Of a stretch of 38,637 nucleotides of DNA, positions 27,208-35,935 are shown in pieces (the stretch's first letter is position 1; every line of letters begins with the position of its first letter). The notes under the pieces were generated by a model. It was not told the DNA's origin and did not search any database. It worked only from the letters and a program-made list of their open reading frames with translations. Source of the stretch: Betaproteobacteria bacterium (GTDB lineage Bacteria; Pseudomonadota; Gammaproteobacteria; Burkholderiales; SG8-41); the NCBI GenBank assembly GCA_025363575.1, contig JANYDM010000212.1, positions 1-38,637 on the forward strand, in the 5' to 3' direction. The position numbers and the translations under genes are program-made.

Positions 27208-28344
27208 ATGGCCAGCCTCGTTCAGCTCGAAACGCCCTGCCTCGTGCTCGAGCGCGGCAAGCTCGAACGCAACATCGCGCGCATGCGTGATCACCTCGCG
27301 AAGCTCAAGGTCGGTTTGCGCCCGCACGTCAAGACGGCCAAATGCTTTGAGGTTGCGCAGCTTGCGCTTGCCGGTCAGCCCGGCGGCATCACGGTATCGA
27401 CTCTTAAAGAGGCCGAGCAGTTTTTCGCGCACGGCATTACCAATATTCTGTACGCGGTCGGCATCACGCCCACCAAGCTCGACCATGTCGCGGCGCTGCG
27501 GCGCAAGGGCGCCGACGTCACCATCATTCTCGACAATGTCGAGTCGGCGCGCATCGTCGCGGCACGCGGCACCGCGCTCGGCATGCGGTTTCCGGCGCTG
27601 ATTGAGATCGACAGCGACGGCCATCGCTCCGGCGTGAAGCCAGACGATGACCTGCTGATAGATATCGGCCGCGTGCTCGAAGCCGGTGGCGGCGCGCAAT
27701 TGCGCGGCGTCATGACGCACGCGGGGGATTCCTACAACTGTGACACGATCGAAAAAATCCGTGCGCTGGCCATTCGCGAGCGCGATGCGGTCGTGCGTTG
27801 CGCGTCGCGCTTGCGAACTGCGGGTTTGCCATGTCCGATCGTCAGCGTCGGCTCGACGCCCACTGCCACTTACAGCGACGACCTCGCGGGTGTCACCGAG
27901 GTGCGCGCGGGCGTCTACATGTTTTTCGATCTCGTCATGGCCGGTCTCAGGGTTTGCGCCGTCGACGATATCGCAGTGTCGGTGCTGGCGACCGTGATCG
28001 GTCATCAACCGGACAAAGGCTGGATCATCACCGACGCGGGCTGGATGGCGATGTCGCGCGACCGCGGCACGGCATCCCAAAAAGTCGATCAGGGTTACGG
28101 CGTCGTGTGCGATCTAGCCTGCCGGCCCCTCGCAGACCTGCTGGTGGTTTCGACCAACCAGGAGCACGGCATCATCGGCCTTCGCAGCGGCGGCGCAATC
28201 GATGCGGATAAATATCCGGTGGGCATGTTGCTGCGAGTTCTGCCGAACCACGCCTGCGCAACCGCTGCGCAGCACGACCGCTATCACGTGGTCGACGGGG
28301 CTGCGCAGGTAAACGCAATCTGGCCGCGGTTCAGTGGCTGGTAA
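27208..28344 (+). CDS. DSD1 family PLP enzyme (D-serine dehydratase / D-threonine aldolase type)
   Basis: Fold-type III pyridoxal phosphate enzyme with an alanine-racemase-like N-terminal barrel and a C-terminal beta domain. RPHVKTAKC contains the likely PLP Lys42. The C-terminal PNHACATAAQHD carries the His and Cys that bind the divalent metal in DSD1 and D-threonine aldolase enzymes. Either D-serine dehydration or D-threonine cleavage is possible; sequence alone does not separate them. The 378-aa gene starts 4 bases after ychF, so it likely shares that transcript, and its stop abuts the stop of the convergent arginase gene. Confidence 0.88.
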   Translation: MASLVQLETPCLVLERGKLERNIARMRDHLAKLKVGLRPHVKTAKCFEVAQLALAGQPGGITVSTLKEAEQFFAHGITNILYAVGITPTKLDHVAALRRKGADVTIILDNVESARIVAARGTALGMRFPALIEIDSDGHRSGVKPDDDLLIDIGRVLEAGGGAQLRGVMTHAGDSYNCDTIEKIRALAIRERDAVVRCASRLRTAGLPCPIVSVGSTPTATYSDDLAGVTEVRAGVYMFFDLVMAGLRVCAVDDIAVSVLATVIGHQPDKGWIITDAGWMAMSRDRGTASQKVDQGYGVVCDLACRPLADLLVVSTNQEHGIIGLRSGGAIDADKYPVGMLLRVLPNHACATAAQHDRYHVVDGAAQVNAIWPRFSGW

Positions 28345-29259
28345 TCAGCCGGCTGAGAATTTCAGGGCGCGGGGCGGCGACAGCAGCGCTTCGGCGATGG
28401 CGGGAACGAGCGCGATCGTTTGCGCGCCGCGATCGAGATGCGGATTGTATTCGACGATCTCGAGCCCTTTCAACGCCATATCGCAGGCGAGCCTGGCCAG
28501 CGCGTTTACAAGCTCCGCTGCGCCCAAGCCACCGCGAACCGGCGAGCCGACGCCGGGCGCGTCCAGCGGATCGATGGCGTCGAGATCGACCGAGATGCCA
28601 TAGCCGGCGGTTCCCGCGCTCGCGATTTCGCGCGCCTCATCCATCACGGCATCGAGCCCGCGTTGCTTGATCTCGCGCATGGCAAAAACGCGTACGCCCA
28701 GCTGCTGCAACAGTGCGGCCTCGCCTTTTTCGTAGCTGCGAACGCCGACGAGACAGACTTGCTGAGGTGCCACAGTTGCGCCGCCCGCGATGCCTGTCAG
28801 CCTCCCGTCACCGTAGCCGAGCACACAGGCGAGCGGCATGCCATGCAGGCGGCCGCTTTCGGTAGTTTCCGGCGTGTGGGCGTCCATATGCGCATCTATC
28901 CAGATGAGCCCGAGCGGTCCCGACGTCGCCTGTGCGACGCCCTTCCAGGTGCCGATGGCGCACGAATGATCGCCGCCGATGACGAGCGGCAAGTTGCCGC
29001 GCGTCAATGTTGCGTCGATCTCCAAAGCAAGATCGCGCGCTACCTGAACGACCGCGGTCAGCGGTGTCTGCGCTGCGTCGGCAGCCGGTTGCACGGTGAT
29101 GTTCCATGCCGCATCGATGCCGGCAGCGCGCAGCTTGGGCAGCAGTCCGGCTGCATGCAGTGCCGCGGGCGCCTCGGCGCAACGCGGATCAGGTGCGCCG
29201 CAGCCGCTGGCGACGCCGATGATCTCAACCTTCCCGGGCCGCGTGCAGTTCATTGGCAT
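28345..29259 (-). CDS. Arginase (ureohydrolase family)
   Basis: Binuclear manganese hydrolase, most likely L-arginine to ornithine and urea. The 304-aa protein from ATG 29259 has all ureohydrolase metal motifs: GGDHSCAIG, DAHMDAHTPETT and SVDLDAIDP, and the late EYNPHLD. The HGMPLACVLG segment after the second motif supports arginase over agmatinase. A second ATG at 29253 is equally usable. The frame stays open to 29439 but that part overlaps the divergent cupin start and is rejected. It converges on the DSD1-type gene with no intervening base, so there is no room for a dedicated terminator between them. Confidence 0.9.
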   Translation of the reverse strand: MPMNCTRPGKVEIIGVASGCGAPDPRCAEAPAALHAAGLLPKLRAAGIDAAWNITVQPAADAAQTPLTAVVQVARDLALEIDATLTRGNLPLVIGGDHSCAIGTWKGVAQATSGPLGLIWIDAHMDAHTPETTESGRLHGMPLACVLGYGDGRLTGIAGGATVAPQQVCLVGVRSYEKGEAALLQQLGVRVFAMREIKQRGLDAVMDEAREIASAGTAGYGISVDLDAIDPLDAPGVGSPVRGGLGAAELVNALARLACDMALKGLEIVEYNPHLDRGAQTIALVPAIAEALLSPPRALKFSAG

Positions 29260-29355
29260 CGTGAGTGAAGCCCTGTTAGAGCAGCCATGCCGCGATTCGT
29301 TCGCGGGGCGCACTATCTCATACAATCGCATTTTTACTTTCTCCGGAACACGACC

Positions 29356-29838
29356 ATGACTTCCCGCCGCTCCTGCACGCTGCCTGCAATCGATCCCGCC
29401 GGGGTCGCATCCACGCAAAGCTCGAACTATCCCGCGCAATTTAAATCATGCGTCGCCGGTCGCAGCAAGCAGCGCCTTGGCGACGCGCTGGGCATCAAGA
29501 ATTTCGGCGTCAATCTGACGACCATCAAGCCGGGCTCCCGCTCGGCACTGCGTCACTGGCATCTCAAGCAGGATGAATTCATCTACATCGTCAGCGGCGA
29601 ACTCATGCTGGTAACCGATGCGGGCGAGCAGTTGCTTACCGCAGGCATGTGCGCGGGCTTTCAGGCGGGCAAGCCCGATGGCCATCACCTCGTCAATCGC
29701 TCGGCGCAGGACGCAGTGTATCTGGAAGTCGGCGACCGCACGCCGGGTGACGGAGCCAATTACCCTGACGACGATCTGGTGGCGAGCGCGGTGGTGGGCG
29801 GATGGAAATTCACGCGCCGGGACGGCAGCCCCTACTAG
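29356..29838 (+). CDS. Cupin domain protein
   Basis: A 160-aa single-domain cupin starting at ATG 29356. Motif 1 reads RHWHLKQDEFIYIVSGEL and motif 2 GKPDGHHLVNRS, so the usual metal ligands (two His, Glu, then His) are present. The N-terminal PAQFKSCVAGRSKQRLGDALG and the C-terminal YPDDDLVASAVVGGWKFTRRDG place it in a widespread group of uncharacterised cupins. It is divergent from arginase with about 96 bases between starts. The substrate is unknown. Confidence 0.87.
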   Translation: MTSRRSCTLPAIDPAGVASTQSSNYPAQFKSCVAGRSKQRLGDALGIKNFGVNLTTIKPGSRSALRHWHLKQDEFIYIVSGELMLVTDAGEQLLTAGMCAGFQAGKPDGHHLVNRSAQDAVYLEVGDRTPGDGANYPDDDLVASAVVGGWKFTRRDGSPY

Positions 29839-29842
29839 CAAC

Positions 29843-30766
29843 CTAGCGCGCGGGTGCAGTCGCCTTCAAGCTGACGAGCAGAACGCCGGCCAGCACCAGC
29901 GCGGCGCCGGTAATCTGCACCGGAGTGACGGCTTCGTTGAGCATCAGCCAGCCGAAGAATATGGTCAGCACCGGGCCGATCGCGGAAATCATCGCCACCT
30001 GGTTCGCGCCTATGCGCTTGATGCCTTCAGCCATCAGCCAGATCGGCATCACGGTGGATACCGCCGCCATCGCGACACACAGCCAGTACACCCTGGCGGG
30101 CTGGGCGAGCGATTCAACTCCGCGCAGCAGGAAGAACTGGCCGATCGCGAAACCGCACGCGGCGCTGGACGCGTAACCGGTAAAACGCGCGGCGCCGACG
30201 CGCGGGATCACGCGGCCGCTGCCTATCATGTACAGCGCGTAGCACAGCGCGCTCAGGAACACGAGGCCGCTGCCCAGCATGATGTTGCGCGGGTTCTCGG
30301 CAATCGTCAGGTTGCTCGCGAAGACGAGCGCGATCCCGGTATAGCTGAGCGCGAGCGAAATCGCGTGGTGGCCGCGTATCGGCGTCTTGAAAAACAATGC
30401 CGACAGCAGCACGACCATGGTCGGCTGCAAAAAAAGTATCAGACGCTCGAGGCCCGCCGTGATGTATTGCAGGCCGATGAAGTCGAGATAGCTCGACAGG
30501 TAGTAGCCGATAAAGCCCATGGCGACGAGCATCATCCAGTCGCGGCGCGCCAGCTCGCGCGCGCTATCGTGCGACAGCAAAGCCATCACCAGGAAAAACG
30601 GCAGCGAGAACAGCATGCGCAACGCCAGCAGCGTTTCCGGGGCCACCGGAAATTCGGCGTACAAAATTTTGATGAAGATCGCCTTGAAGGAAAAACCAGT
30701 CGCGGCGAGCACGACCAGCGAGGGCCCCCAAAGCGCGAAGCCGCGCTTGGATACTGGCTGCGCCAT
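29843..30766 (-). CDS. EamA/DMT family transporter
   Basis: A 307-aa inner-membrane protein with ten predicted helices in two EamA repeats (about residues 14-145 and 155-300). Typical features are the positively charged loops and the conserved ALRMLFSLPFF, LQYITAGLERLILFLQPTMVVLLSALFF and IGPVLTIFFGWLMLNEAVT stretches. Members export amino acids or other small metabolites, or import purine-like compounds; the substrate cannot be told from sequence. ATG 30766 overlaps the upstream ATPase stop by one base, so the two are co-transcribed. Confidence 0.92.
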   Translation of the reverse strand: MAQPVSKRGFALWGPSLVVLAATGFSFKAIFIKILYAEFPVAPETLLALRMLFSLPFFLVMALLSHDSARELARRDWMMLVAMGFIGYYLSSYLDFIGLQYITAGLERLILFLQPTMVVLLSALFFKTPIRGHHAISLALSYTGIALVFASNLTIAENPRNIMLGSGLVFLSALCYALYMIGSGRVIPRVGAARFTGYASSAACGFAIGQFFLLRGVESLAQPARVYWLCVAMAAVSTVMPIWLMAEGIKRIGANQVAMISAIGPVLTIFFGWLMLNEAVTPVQITGAALVLAGVLLVSLKATAPAR

Positions 30767-32280
30767 CAGCGGCGGCTGGCGCCTAATATGCTACCCAATA
30801 CCCCGCGGATAATTTCACGTCCAACCTGCGAACCCATTGTGCGTGCCGCGCTTTTAGCCGCGGCGTCGAGGATGCCCGGCGTATGGCCTCCGCGCGGCCC
30901 CGTTTTGCCCAGCAACACCTCGCTCAGCACGCTGATCACGCCCCCGCCGGATGAGGTCGCGCCAGCTGCGGGCGCGGGACCGGCATTCGTCGCATCCTGT
31001 TTCGACTCGACGCGGCCCTTGAGTTTTTCATAGGCGGATTCGCGGTCGACCACTTGCTCGTAGTGGCCCGCCAACACCGATGCTTTAATGATGGCGGCCC
31101 GTTCGGCGTCGCTCACCGGCCCGATGCGCGAGGCCGGCGGCAATATGAAAGCGCGCTCGACCATCTCGGGACGGCCTTTTTCGTCGAGCAGCGAAATCAG
31201 CGCTTCGCCGACAGACAGTTCGGTAATCGCGCGGGCGGTGTCGAGACCGGGATTGGCGCGCATGGTTTCCGCCGCTGCCTTGACGGCCTTCTGGTCGCGC
31301 GGCGTGAATGCGCGCAGCGCATGCTGCACGCGATTGCCGAGCTGGCCCAATACGGTCTCCGGCACGTCAAGCGGGTTCTGCGTGACGAAATAAATGCCGA
31401 CGCCCTTCGAGCGTATGAGCCGCACGACCTGCTCGATCTTGTCGAGCAATGCCTTGGGCGCTTCGTTGAAGAGCAGATGCGCTTCGTCGAAGAAGAAGAC
31501 GAGCTTCGGCTTGTCGGGGTCGCCCACTTCGGGCAAATGCTCGTAGAGTTCCGACAACATCCACAAGAGCAGCGTCGAATAGAGCTTGGGAGAGTTCAGC
31601 AACTTGTCCGCGGCGAGGATGTTGACCACCCCCTGACCCTTGCTGTCGGTCTGCAGGAGATCGTTCATGTCGAGCATGGGCTCGCCAAAAAATTGCGCGC
31701 CGCCCTGCTGCTCGATCTCGAGCAGCGAACGCTGGATCGCGCCTATCGACGCCGCCGATACGTTGCCGTATTCGGTGGTGAACTGCGAAGCGTTGTCGCC
31801 GATGTGCTGCAGCATCGCGCGCAGGTCTTTGGCGTCGAGCAGCAGGAGGCCGTGATCGTCGGCGATTTTGAACACGAGCGCCAGCACACCTTGCTGCGTA
31901 TCGTTCAGGTTGAACAAACGCCCGAGCAGCAGCGGCCCCATGTCGGAGATGGTCGCGCGCACCGGATGGCCCGCTTTGCCGAATGCATCCCAAAAAACCA
32001 CGGGGCAGGCGCGCCAGGCGGGTTCGGCTATTTCGAGCTGCGCGAGCCGTTCTTTCATCTTCGGGGAACTTGCGCCCGCGGCAGCGAGGCCCGCCAGGTC
32101 GCCTTTGACGTCCGCCATGAAAACCGGCACGCCGATAGCCGAGAAGCGTTCGGCCATGACCTGCAGCGTTACCGTTTTACCGGTGCCGGTGGCGCCGGTG
32201 ATGAGGCCGTGACGGTTCGCGAGCGCGGGCAGCAGCGCGATTTCATGTCCGGACTTCGCGATCAATAACGGCTCGGCCAT
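30766..32280 (-). CDS. HerA/YjgR-like ATPase (DUF853)
   Basis: A 504-aa P-loop ATPase of the HerA/FtsK superfamily, YjgR group. Walker A is [11 protein letters not shown] (29-39), Walker B is [13 protein letters not shown], and an arginine-rich stretch follows at [21 protein letters not shown]. The C-terminus has a Gly/Ala/Pro-rich linker (about residues 430-445) and a short glycine-containing end. The family is named after helicases but its role in most bacteria is unknown. Start ATG 32280 has GGGAG 5 bases upstream and an extended -10 promoter further up. No HerA-associated nuclease (NurA, Sir2) is nearby, so there is no sign of a defence pair. Confidence 0.9.
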   Translation of the reverse strand: MAEPLLIAKSGHEIALLPALANRHGLITGATGTGKTVTLQVMAERFSAIGVPVFMADVKGDLAGLAAAGASSPKMKERLAQLEIAEPAWRACPVVFWDAFGKAGHPVRATISDMGPLLLGRLFNLNDTQQGVLALVFKIADDHGLLLLDAKDLRAMLQHIGDNASQFTTEYGNVSAASIGAIQRSLLEIEQQGGAQFFGEPMLDMNDLLQTDSKGQGVVNILAADKLLNSPKLYSTLLLWMLSELYEHLPEVGDPDKPKLVFFFDEAHLLFNEAPKALLDKIEQVVRLIRSKGVGIYFVTQNPLDVPETVLGQLGNRVQHALRAFTPRDQKAVKAAAETMRANPGLDTARAITELSVGEALISLLDEKGRPEMVERAFILPPASRIGPVSDAERAAIIKASVLAGHYEQVVDRESAYEKLKGRVESKQDATNAGPAPAAGATSSGGGVISVLSEVLLGKTGPRGGHTPGILDAAAKSAARTMGSQVGREIIRGVLGSILGASRR

Positions 32281-32324
32281 GCGGCTCCCATGATGCGCTG
32301 TGTTAAAATTTTACAGATGCACTG

Positions 32325-32333
32325 ATTATATCA
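32325..32333 (-). promoter_or_regulatory. Extended -10 promoter for the YjgR-like gene
   Basis: The minus strand reads TGATATAAT, a perfect TGn-TATAAT extended -10 element, 45 bases before the ATG at 32280. No good -35 is present, as is usual for extended -10 promoters. It lies in the divergent gap shared with yebC and is part of a short inverted repeat (CTGAT-TAT-ATCAG). Confidence 0.5.
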
Positions 32334-32416
32334 GCGCAGTACCTGCGCTCCAGCAGTCACGATCCGAAAAACGCAGAGGTGTGCCGTCTGCGTAAGACGA
32401 CAGTCCCGAGGAAGCC

Positions 32417-33151
32417 ATGGCAGGTCACAGCAAGTGGGCAAACATCCAGCACCGCAAGGGCAAGCAGGATGCCAAGCGCGGCAAGGTATTCACGCGCCTC
32501 ATCAAGGAAATCACGGTTGCCGCGCGCATGGGCGGCGGTGATCCGGGCGCCAATCCGCGCCTGCGCCTTGCCGTCGACAAGGCTTACGAGAGCAACATGC
32601 CGAAAGACAACGTCGAACGCGCGATCAAGCGCGGCACCGGCGATCTCGAAGGCGTCAACTACGAGGAAATCCGTTACGAGGGCTACGGCATCGCGGGCGC
32701 GGCTGTCATCGTCGACTGCATGACAGACAACAAGACGCGCACCGTCGCCGATGTGCGGCACGCGTTCACCAAGTACGGCGGCAATCTGGGCACCGACGGT
32801 TCGGTCGCTTTCCTTTTCAAGCATTGCGGTCAGCTCATCTTCGCGCCGGGCACCAGCGAGGACAAGTTGATGGAAGCCGCGATAGACGCCGGCGCGGACG
32901 ACGTGGTGACCAACGACGACGGCAGCCTCGAGGTCATCACGCCGCCGCATGATTTTTCCAAAGTGAAGGCCGCGCTGGAGAAAGCCGGGTTGAAGCCCGA
33001 AGTCGCCGACGTATTGATGAAACCGGCGGCGGAAATCGAACTCAAAGGCGACGATGCGGTAAAGATGCAAAAACTGCTCGACGCGCTCGAGGCGGTCGAT
33101 GACGTGCAGGAGGTCTATACGTCCGCCGTCATGGACGGCGGACAGGATTGA
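32417..33151 (+). CDS. yebC: YebC/PmpR family protein
   Basis: A 244-aa member of the YebC/TACO1 family, described as a transcription regulator and also as a translation factor at proline stretches. The N-terminal [21 protein letters not shown] is the family signature, followed by [28 protein letters not shown] and the C-terminal [14 protein letters not shown] 32417 has GAGGAAG upstream. The stop codon (33149-33151) lies inside the first copy of a GGATTGA repeat. It heads the conserved yebC-ruvCAB order. Confidence 0.96.
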   Translation: MAGHSKWANIQHRKGKQDAKRGKVFTRLIKEITVAARMGGGDPGANPRLRLAVDKAYESNMPKDNVERAIKRGTGDLEGVNYEEIRYEGYGIAGAAVIVDCMTDNKTRTVADVRHAFTKYGGNLGTDGSVAFLFKHCGQLIFAPGTSEDKLMEAAIDAGADDVVTNDDGSLEVITPPHDFSKVKAALEKAGLKPEVADVLMKPAAEIELKGDDAVKMQKLLDALEAVDDVQEVYTSAVMDGGQD

Positions 33152-33278
33152 GGAGCGAGGATTGAGGATTGAGGCGTGAGCGGCGTGCGCAAATCCCTGC
33201 GGTTAAGCATTGCCCCAGCAGCGACAAGGCGCGCGAACGATTGTGCTCAATCCCCGATCCCCAATCCCCAATCCTCGC
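33145..33278. repeat. Small inverted-repeat element between yebC and ruvC
   Basis: The left part has three copies of GGATTGA (33145-33151, 33159-33165, 33166-33172). The right part, on the other strand, reads as repeated GGATTGGG/GGATCGGG units (about 33248-33278). GCGAGGATTG at 33155-33164 is matched exactly by its reverse complement at 33269-33278, and the match continues imperfectly to about 20 bases. The roughly 134-base unit resembles a miniature inverted-repeat or intergenic repeat element. It contains the yebC stop and both standard ruvC start codons. Confidence 0.6.
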
Positions 33279-33808
33279 CAGGACGCATTCGCATCCTGGG
33301 CATAGACCCCGGCCTGCGCATCACCGGGTTTGGCGTGCTCGACATCACCGGCAGCAAGCTTGCTTACGTGACCAGCGGGTGCATCAAGACCCCGCTGGCC
33401 GGCGACCTCGCGGCGCGCCTGAAATCCATACTCGACGGCCTGCGCGAAGTGATACTGAGCGTGGAGCCCGACCAGGTTGCGATCGAGAAAGTCTTCGTCA
33501 ACACCAACCCGCAATCGACGTTGTCGCTGGGACAGGCGCGCGGCACGGCCATTTGCGCCGCGGTGCTGCATGTACTTCCTGTGGCGGAATACACGGCACT
33601 GCAGGTCAAGCAGGCGGTGGTCGGCAACGGTCATGCCGCCAAAGAGCAGGTGCAGGATATGGTCATGCGCCTGCTGAAACTGGCCGGCGCGCCAAGCCCC
33701 GACGCAGCGGACGCCCTGGCCTGCGCGATCTGTCATGCGCACGGCGGACAGGGACTCGGTAAACTGGCGACCGCGGGATTTCGCATGAAACGCGGGAGAC
33801 TGGTGTGA
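33176..33808 (+). CDS. ruvC: Holliday junction resolvase RuvC (start uncertain)
   Basis: Dimeric endonuclease that cuts Holliday junctions brought by RuvAB. The catalytic acids are present: Asp in [15 protein letters not shown], Glu in VAIEKVF and the Asp pair in [16 protein letters not shown]. The core starting at RILGIDPG is about 172 aa, a normal RuvC. The listed start, GTG 33176, adds about 37 residues translated from an intergenic repeat (GTG 33185 is the only other standard choice). The canonical first residue falls on an ATT codon at 33287, preceded closely by AGGA. So either an atypical N-terminal extension or a rare ATT start is used. The stop overlaps ruvA by GTGA. Confidence 0.9.
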   Translation: MSGVRKSLRLSIAPAATRRANDCAQSPIPNPQSSPGRIRILGIDPGLRITGFGVLDITGSKLAYVTSGCIKTPLAGDLAARLKSILDGLREVILSVEPDQVAIEKVFVNTNPQSTLSLGQARGTAICAAVLHVLPVAEYTALQVKQAVVGNGHAAKEQVQDMVMRLLKLAGAPSPDAADALACAICHAHGGQGLGKLATAGFRMKRGRLV

Positions 33809-34377
33809 TCGGCAGGATCAGCGGCAAGCTCATCGCGCGGCACCCGCCGCAAGTGATCGTCGACGTGCAGGGCATCGGCTATGAGATCGACGTGCCGATG
33901 AGCACTTTCTATCAACTGCCGGCCGCGGGCAGCGAAGTGACGCTCTATACGCATCTGCTCGTGCGCGAGGATGCCCACCTGCTGTACGGGTTCGCTAGCG
34001 AGCAGGAGCGCCACGTTTTCCGCCAGTTGCTGAAAATTTCCGGCGTTGGCGCGCGCACGGCGCTGTCGGTATTGAGCGGCATGAGCATCGCTGATCTGCA
34101 CAATGCGGTCAGCACTCAAGACAGCGCGCGCCTGATCAAGGTGCCCGGCATCGGCAAGAAAACCGCCGAGCGCCTGCTGCTCGAACTAAAAGACAAGCTC
34201 GATGTGACTATAGTGGCGGCCACCGCGGCAGGCGGCCACAGCGGCGACATCCTCAATGCGCTGCAGGCGCTCGGCTACAATGAGAAAGAAGCGTCGTGGG
34301 CTGTCAAGCAAGTGCCGGCGGGCACGGCGGTGGCCGAGGGAATCAGGGCCGCGCTTAAACTCTTGTCCAAATCGTAA
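33805..34377 (+). CDS. ruvA: Holliday junction branch migration protein RuvA
   Basis: Tetrameric junction-binding subunit of the RuvAB motor. The 190-aa protein starts at GTG 33805 (MIGRISGKL), overlapping ruvC by 4 bases. It has the N-terminal OB domain (about 1-64, [13 protein letters not shown]), two helix-hairpin-helix motifs ([16 protein letters not shown] and [16 protein letters not shown]) and the C-terminal RuvB-contacting domain ([19 protein letters not shown]). The stop overlaps the ruvB start by one base. Confidence 0.97.
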   Translation: MIGRISGKLIARHPPQVIVDVQGIGYEIDVPMSTFYQLPAAGSEVTLYTHLLVREDAHLLYGFASEQERHVFRQLLKISGVGARTALSVLSGMSIADLHNAVSTQDSARLIKVPGIGKKTAERLLLELKDKLDVTIVAATAAGGHSGDILNALQALGYNEKEASWAVKQVPAGTAVAEGIRAALKLLSKS

Positions 34378-35432
34378 TGATAGAGACTGACCGACTAATT
34401 GCAGCAGCTCCTGCCTCCGCGCAGGAGGAGGCGTTCGAGCGCGCGCTGCGGCCGAAGCAGCTGGACGAATACATCGGGCAGGAAAAAATCCGCGGCCAGC
34501 TCGAGATCTTTATCGAGGCCGCGCGCCAGCGCAAGGAATCGCTCGATCACGTGCTCCTGTTCGGGCCGCCGGGACTTGGCAAAACAACGCTCGCGCATAT
34601 CATCGCGCGCGAAATGGGCGTCAATCTGCGCCACACATCGGGTCCGGTGCTGGAGCGCGCGGGCGATCTCGCGGCTATGCTCACCAATCTCGAGCCGAAC
34701 GACGTGCTGTTCATCGACGAGATCCACCGGCTGTCGCCGGTGGTGGAAGAAATTCTTTATCCCGCGCTGGAAGATTTTCAGATCGATATTATGATAGGCG
34801 AAGGTCCGGCCGCGCGGTCGGTTAAGCTCGACCTGCCGCCGTTCACGCTGATCGGTGCCACCACGCGCGCCGGCATGCTGACGAATCCGCTGCGCGATCG
34901 CTTCGGCATCGTCGCGCGGCTGGAATTTTATTCGGTCGAAGAGCTCACGCGCATCGTGGCGCGTTCGGCGAAATTGCTGGAGATTGAAGTCGACGGCGAC
35001 GGCGCGCGCGAAATCGCCAGCCGCTCGCGCGCGACGCCGCGCATCTCTAACCGTTTGTTGCGGCGCGTGCGCGACTACGCGCAGGTCAAGGCGCAGGGCA
35101 AGGTCACGCAGGAGGTTGCCGATGCTGCGTTGAAGATGCTGGATGTCGATCCGCTGGGTCTCGATGTGATGGATCGCAAGCTGCTGCTCGCCGTGATCGA
35201 GAAATTCGGCGGCGGCCCGGTCGGCGTCGACAATCTGGCGGCGGCAATCAGCGAAGAGCGCGACACGATCGAAGACGTGCTCGAGCCTTATCTCATCCAG
35301 CAGGGTTATCTGCAGCGCACCCCGCGCGGGCGCATCGCGACGGTTTCCGCGTACCGGCATTTCGGGCTTGCGCAACCCAAGACCCTCGTCGCGCCCGAAC
35401 TTTGGGACGGACCGGCTGGAAAACAGGACTGA
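34377..35432 (+). CDS. ruvB: Holliday junction branch migration ATPase RuvB
   Basis: Hexameric AAA+ motor that pumps DNA through the RuvA-bound junction. The 351-aa protein has Walker [10 protein letters not shown] (63-71), Walker B with DEIH (114-117), sensor GATTRAGML, the arginine finger in PLRDRFGI, and a C-terminal winged helix ([13 protein letters not shown]). ATG 34377 overlaps the ruvA stop (TAATG). Just after its stop is a degenerate copy of the GGATTGA-type repeat seen before ruvC. Confidence 0.98.
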   Translation: MIETDRLIAAAPASAQEEAFERALRPKQLDEYIGQEKIRGQLEIFIEAARQRKESLDHVLLFGPPGLGKTTLAHIIAREMGVNLRHTSGPVLERAGDLAAMLTNLEPNDVLFIDEIHRLSPVVEEILYPALEDFQIDIMIGEGPAARSVKLDLPPFTLIGATTRAGMLTNPLRDRFGIVARLEFYSVEELTRIVARSAKLLEIEVDGDGAREIASRSRATPRISNRLLRRVRDYAQVKAQGKVTQEVADAALKMLDVDPLGLDVMDRKLLLAVIEKFGGGPVGVDNLAAAISEERDTIEDVLEPYLIQQGYLQRTPRGRIATVSAYRHFGLAQPKTLVAPELWDGPAGKQD

Positions 35433-35459
35433 GGATTCAGGAGTCGGGATACAGGGTAA
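35431..35459 (+). repeat. Degenerate GGATT-type repeat after ruvB
   Basis: The ruvB stop is followed at once by GAGGATTCAGGAGTCGGGATACAGGG-like sequence (GAGGATTCAGGAG, then TCGGGATACAGGG). The GGATT/GGGAT spacing and the G/A-rich strand bias recall the element between yebC and ruvC, though the units are diverged. Confidence 0.4.
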
Positions 35460-35503
35460 GAACTTAACCCCACTGTTGCGATTTGCGCGTTAGTAAACCC
35501 ATC

Positions 35504-35935
35504 GTGAAAACTTCCGAATCAACCCATGTGCCCGCCTTCGTCTGGCCGGTGCGCGTGTATTACGAAGACACCGACGCCGGCGGCGTCGTCTACTACGCGA
35601 ATTACCTGAAATTCATGGAACGCGCGCGCACGGAATGGCTGCGCGCGCTTGGTTTCGGGCAAACCGCGCTCAAAGAGGAGCTCGGCGTCATGTTCGTCGT
35701 GCGCACGCTGACGGTGGATTTCGCGCGGCCGTCGCTGTTCGACGACGCGCTCGAAGTGACGGTAGCATTGGCCGCCGTGCGCGGCAGCGTGCTCGAAATC
35801 GCGCAGCAGGTGCGGCGCGCGCAGCAGACGCTGGTAACGGGCAATGTCAGCGTGGCGTGCGTCAACACGCAGTCATTCAAGCCCGTTAGAATACCGCAGT
35901 CGATACTCGAAAAACTCGCAACGGGGCAAGCATGA
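35504..35935 (+). CDS. ybgC: Tol-Pal system-associated acyl-CoA thioesterase
   Basis: Hot-dog fold 4-hydroxybenzoyl-CoA-type thioesterase that hydrolyses acyl-CoA or acyl-ACP and is tied to the Tol-Pal operon. Motif YYEDTDAGGVVYYANYLKFMERARTEWLR contains the catalytic Asp and the helix lining the active site. GTG 35504 gives 143 aa; an in-frame TTG at 35483 would add 7. Neither has a clear ribosome site. The stop overlaps tolQ by ATGA. Confidence 0.93.
   Translation: MKTSESTHVPAFVWPVRVYYEDTDAGGVVYYANYLKFMERARTEWLRALGFGQTALKEELGVMFVVRTLTVDFARPSLFDDALEVTVALAAVRGSVLEIAQQVRRAQQTLVTGNVSVACVNTQSFKPVRIPQSILEKLATGQA

Noticed and set aside
29618..31033. A 471-codon plus-strand frame over the cupin end and the EamA transporter
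   Set aside because: It changes from overlapping one real gene to antisense of another, with Gln/Arg/His-rich composition and no motifs.
31054..32268. A 404-codon plus-strand frame opposite the YjgR-like ATPase
   Set aside because: The minus-strand ATPase has intact Walker motifs; the antisense product shows no domain.
30766..32280. HerA-like ATPase as part of a defence system
   Set aside because: No NurA, Sir2 or other nuclease partner is adjacent; the neighbours are a transporter and yebC. The sequence fits the housekeeping YjgR/DUF853 group.
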